From an uncultured Mucilaginibacter sp. (GTDB taxonomy: Bacteria; Bacteroidota; Bacteroidia; Sphingobacteriales; Sphingobacteriaceae): 5,922 nt of DNA. Below are positions 4,916 through 5,922 of the stretch, piece by piece; the first letter of the stretch is position 1; the number at the start of each line of letters is the position of its first letter. The notes beneath the pieces are model-generated. The model was not told where the DNA came from, searched no databases, and saw only the letters and a program-made list of their open reading frames with translations. The translations under genes and the position numbers were made by a program. Location: contig CAISKH010000647.1 in NCBI GenBank assembly GCA_903885865.1, positions 1 through 5,922 of the forward strand. The letters are read 5' to 3'.

Positions 4916-5922
4916 TTATACTTCCTCTAAAACCATTTCTATATCCGGTTTAGAAACGTCTGTCAGGGCAACTTTGCCTCTTTCCTTTCTCAATATTCGG
5001 TTAAATAATGATATCTCCCGGTCAAACAGAAAACGGAAAAATAATTTGGTCCACGATTTATGATAAAACAAGGTATCGTAATATTCGGGTGCTGTTTTCT
5101 TTATTTGGGGGAGTTTGTTCCAGGGGACAGATGGAAAGTCATGATGTTCATTATGATAGCCTACGTTAAAGGCAACCACATTTAAGCCGCCGTAGTAGCT
5201 GTAGGTTTCCTGCTCAACACTATGCGTTAAATAATGTTCCTGTACCCAGCGCGCGCCCAGGGGATGTAAACCAACCGAGAATGAAAAACTAAGTAACAGA
5301 AACGCGAGCGCGTGCCAGCCTAAAAAATAAGCCACAGCGGTGGTGAAAACTATTTGTACAGCCCAGTTCAGCGCTATCCAGCCATCAAATTTTTGTATCT
5401 CGCGTAACCTGGATATGCGGAAAATTTGAAAAAATGGGTAAAATAGCAGCCACAATGCCTTGCCTAAAAACGAATTGTTAATAAGCTTTGCCTCCCATTT
5501 ATTAGGCAGGTCGGCATCCAATTCGTGTATGCCCTGGAACGAATGATGTTTTATATGGTACCGCTCGAACGAAACAGAACTTGGAAAAATTTGAGGCATG
5601 TTGGCAAATATCCCCGCCCACCGGTTTGCCGAGCGATTTTTAAAAAGCAAATGATGCGCGCATTCATGTATCATTACAAAAAGCGCATGATCGGCAAAGG
5701 CGCCTATTAAATAAGCAGCGCCGAATACCAGCCACCACGACTGATCGCGTAAAAACCATGCTAAAGTTAGCTGGAACCCAACCAACCCTATTATAGCAAA
5801 TATAGTGTTGGGGTTTTTGCCTATCAGGTTCCGTAAGTTAGGAAACTGTTTTAAAATTTGTTTGGTACGGGTACGGTGAGTTTCGGCAACTAACGAATAA
5901 ATAAAATCGGATCTTTTTGTCA
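4916..5922 (-). CDS. Sphingolipid delta-4 desaturase-like (dihydroceramide desaturase/DES1 family) membrane protein, 5' end cut by the window
   Basis: The frame runs to the window edge, where the last bases read (A)TG ACA AAA on the minus strand, so the start is most likely an ATG whose A is at 5923. That gives 335 residues, close to eukaryotic DES1. A TTG at 5785 would cut off conserved sequence and is not the start. Residues about 1-40 (SDFIYSLVAETHRTRTKQILKQ, then FPNLRNLIGKNPNT) resemble the N-terminal sphingolipid-desaturase domain. Hydrophobic segments follow at about 41-80 and 153-220. The three histidine boxes that hold the di-iron centre are HECAHH (86-91), HIKHH (123-127) and HNEHH (257-261). 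ETYSYYG (239-245) and FNVGYHNEHHDFP match DES1 as I recall it. The likely reaction is O2-dependent insertion of a trans-4 double bond, or a C4 hydroxyl, into the long-chain base of dihydroceramide. The exact substrate and regiochemistry are inferred. The first box ends in HH, where animal DES1 has HN. Confidence 0.9.
   Translation of the reverse strand, partial: TKRSDFIYSLVAETHRTRTKQILKQFPNLRNLIGKNPNTIFAIIGLVGFQLTLAWFLRDQSWWLVFGAAYLIGAFADHALFVMIHECAHHLLFKNRSANRWAGIFANMPQIFPSSVSFERYHIKHHSFQGIHELDADLPNKWEAKLINNSFLGKALWLLFYPFFQIFRISRLREIQKFDGWIALNWAVQIVFTTAVAYFLGWHALAFLLLSFSFSVGLHPLGARWVQEHYLTHSVEQETYSYYGGLNVVAFNVGYHNEHHDFPSVPWNKLPQIKKTAPEYYDTLFYHKSWTKLFFRFLFDREISLFNRILRKERGKVALTDVSKPDIEMVLEEV

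Overview
The window looks like chromosomal DNA of a Bacteroidota bacterium, probably of the Sphingobacteriaceae (Mucilaginibacter/Pedobacter-like). The reasons are two good matches to the Bacteroidota sigma-factor -7 box TAnnTTTG, a TonB-dependent receptor with the N-terminal CarboxypepD-regulatory-like beta-sandwich typical of that phylum, AT-rich start regions without clear Shine-Dalgarno sequences, and a sphingolipid-type desaturase, which suits a sphingolipid-making group. The genus is an inference. Every intact gene lies on the minus strand, so the window is best read from right to left.

Right to left: (1) 4916-5922, a membrane di-iron desaturase closely resembling eukaryotic sphingolipid delta-4 (dihydroceramide) desaturases, cut by the window edge most likely one base into its start codon. 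A strong, probably bidirectional terminator (4885-4914) follows its stop. (2) 3838-4740, a membrane-anchored, probably beta-propeller protein of unknown function. Its -7 box at 4761-4768 argues for the ATG at 4740 over the TTG at 4773. A tandem 9-bp repeat lies upstream. (3) 3406-3765, a small exported beta-rich protein of unknown function. (4) 2970-3338, a small membrane or exported protein with a C-x9-C-x3-C motif, read from a good promoter that leaves almost no 5' leader. (5) 593-2863, a TonB-dependent receptor with a His/Asp-rich plug, 106 bases downstream of (4) and probably co-transcribed with it. A metal or metal-complex substrate is a reasonable guess for this pair, not something the sequence proves.

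The left 592 bases hold no intact gene. At 253-457 is a broken remnant resembling the C-terminal half of a MazE/AbrB-type antitoxin, with a one-base frameshift at an A6 run, no visible DNA-binding half and no toxin gene. At 95-239 is a compact, nearly symmetric nest of inverted repeats of the REP/BIME or MITE kind. Bases 1-94 and 458-592 show nothing I can name.

The most interesting items are the DES1-like desaturase with a bacterial-looking first histidine box, the small Cys-motif protein plus His-rich receptor pair, and the compound palindrome. I see no CRISPR array, tRNA, rRNA, transposase gene or clear phage feature.
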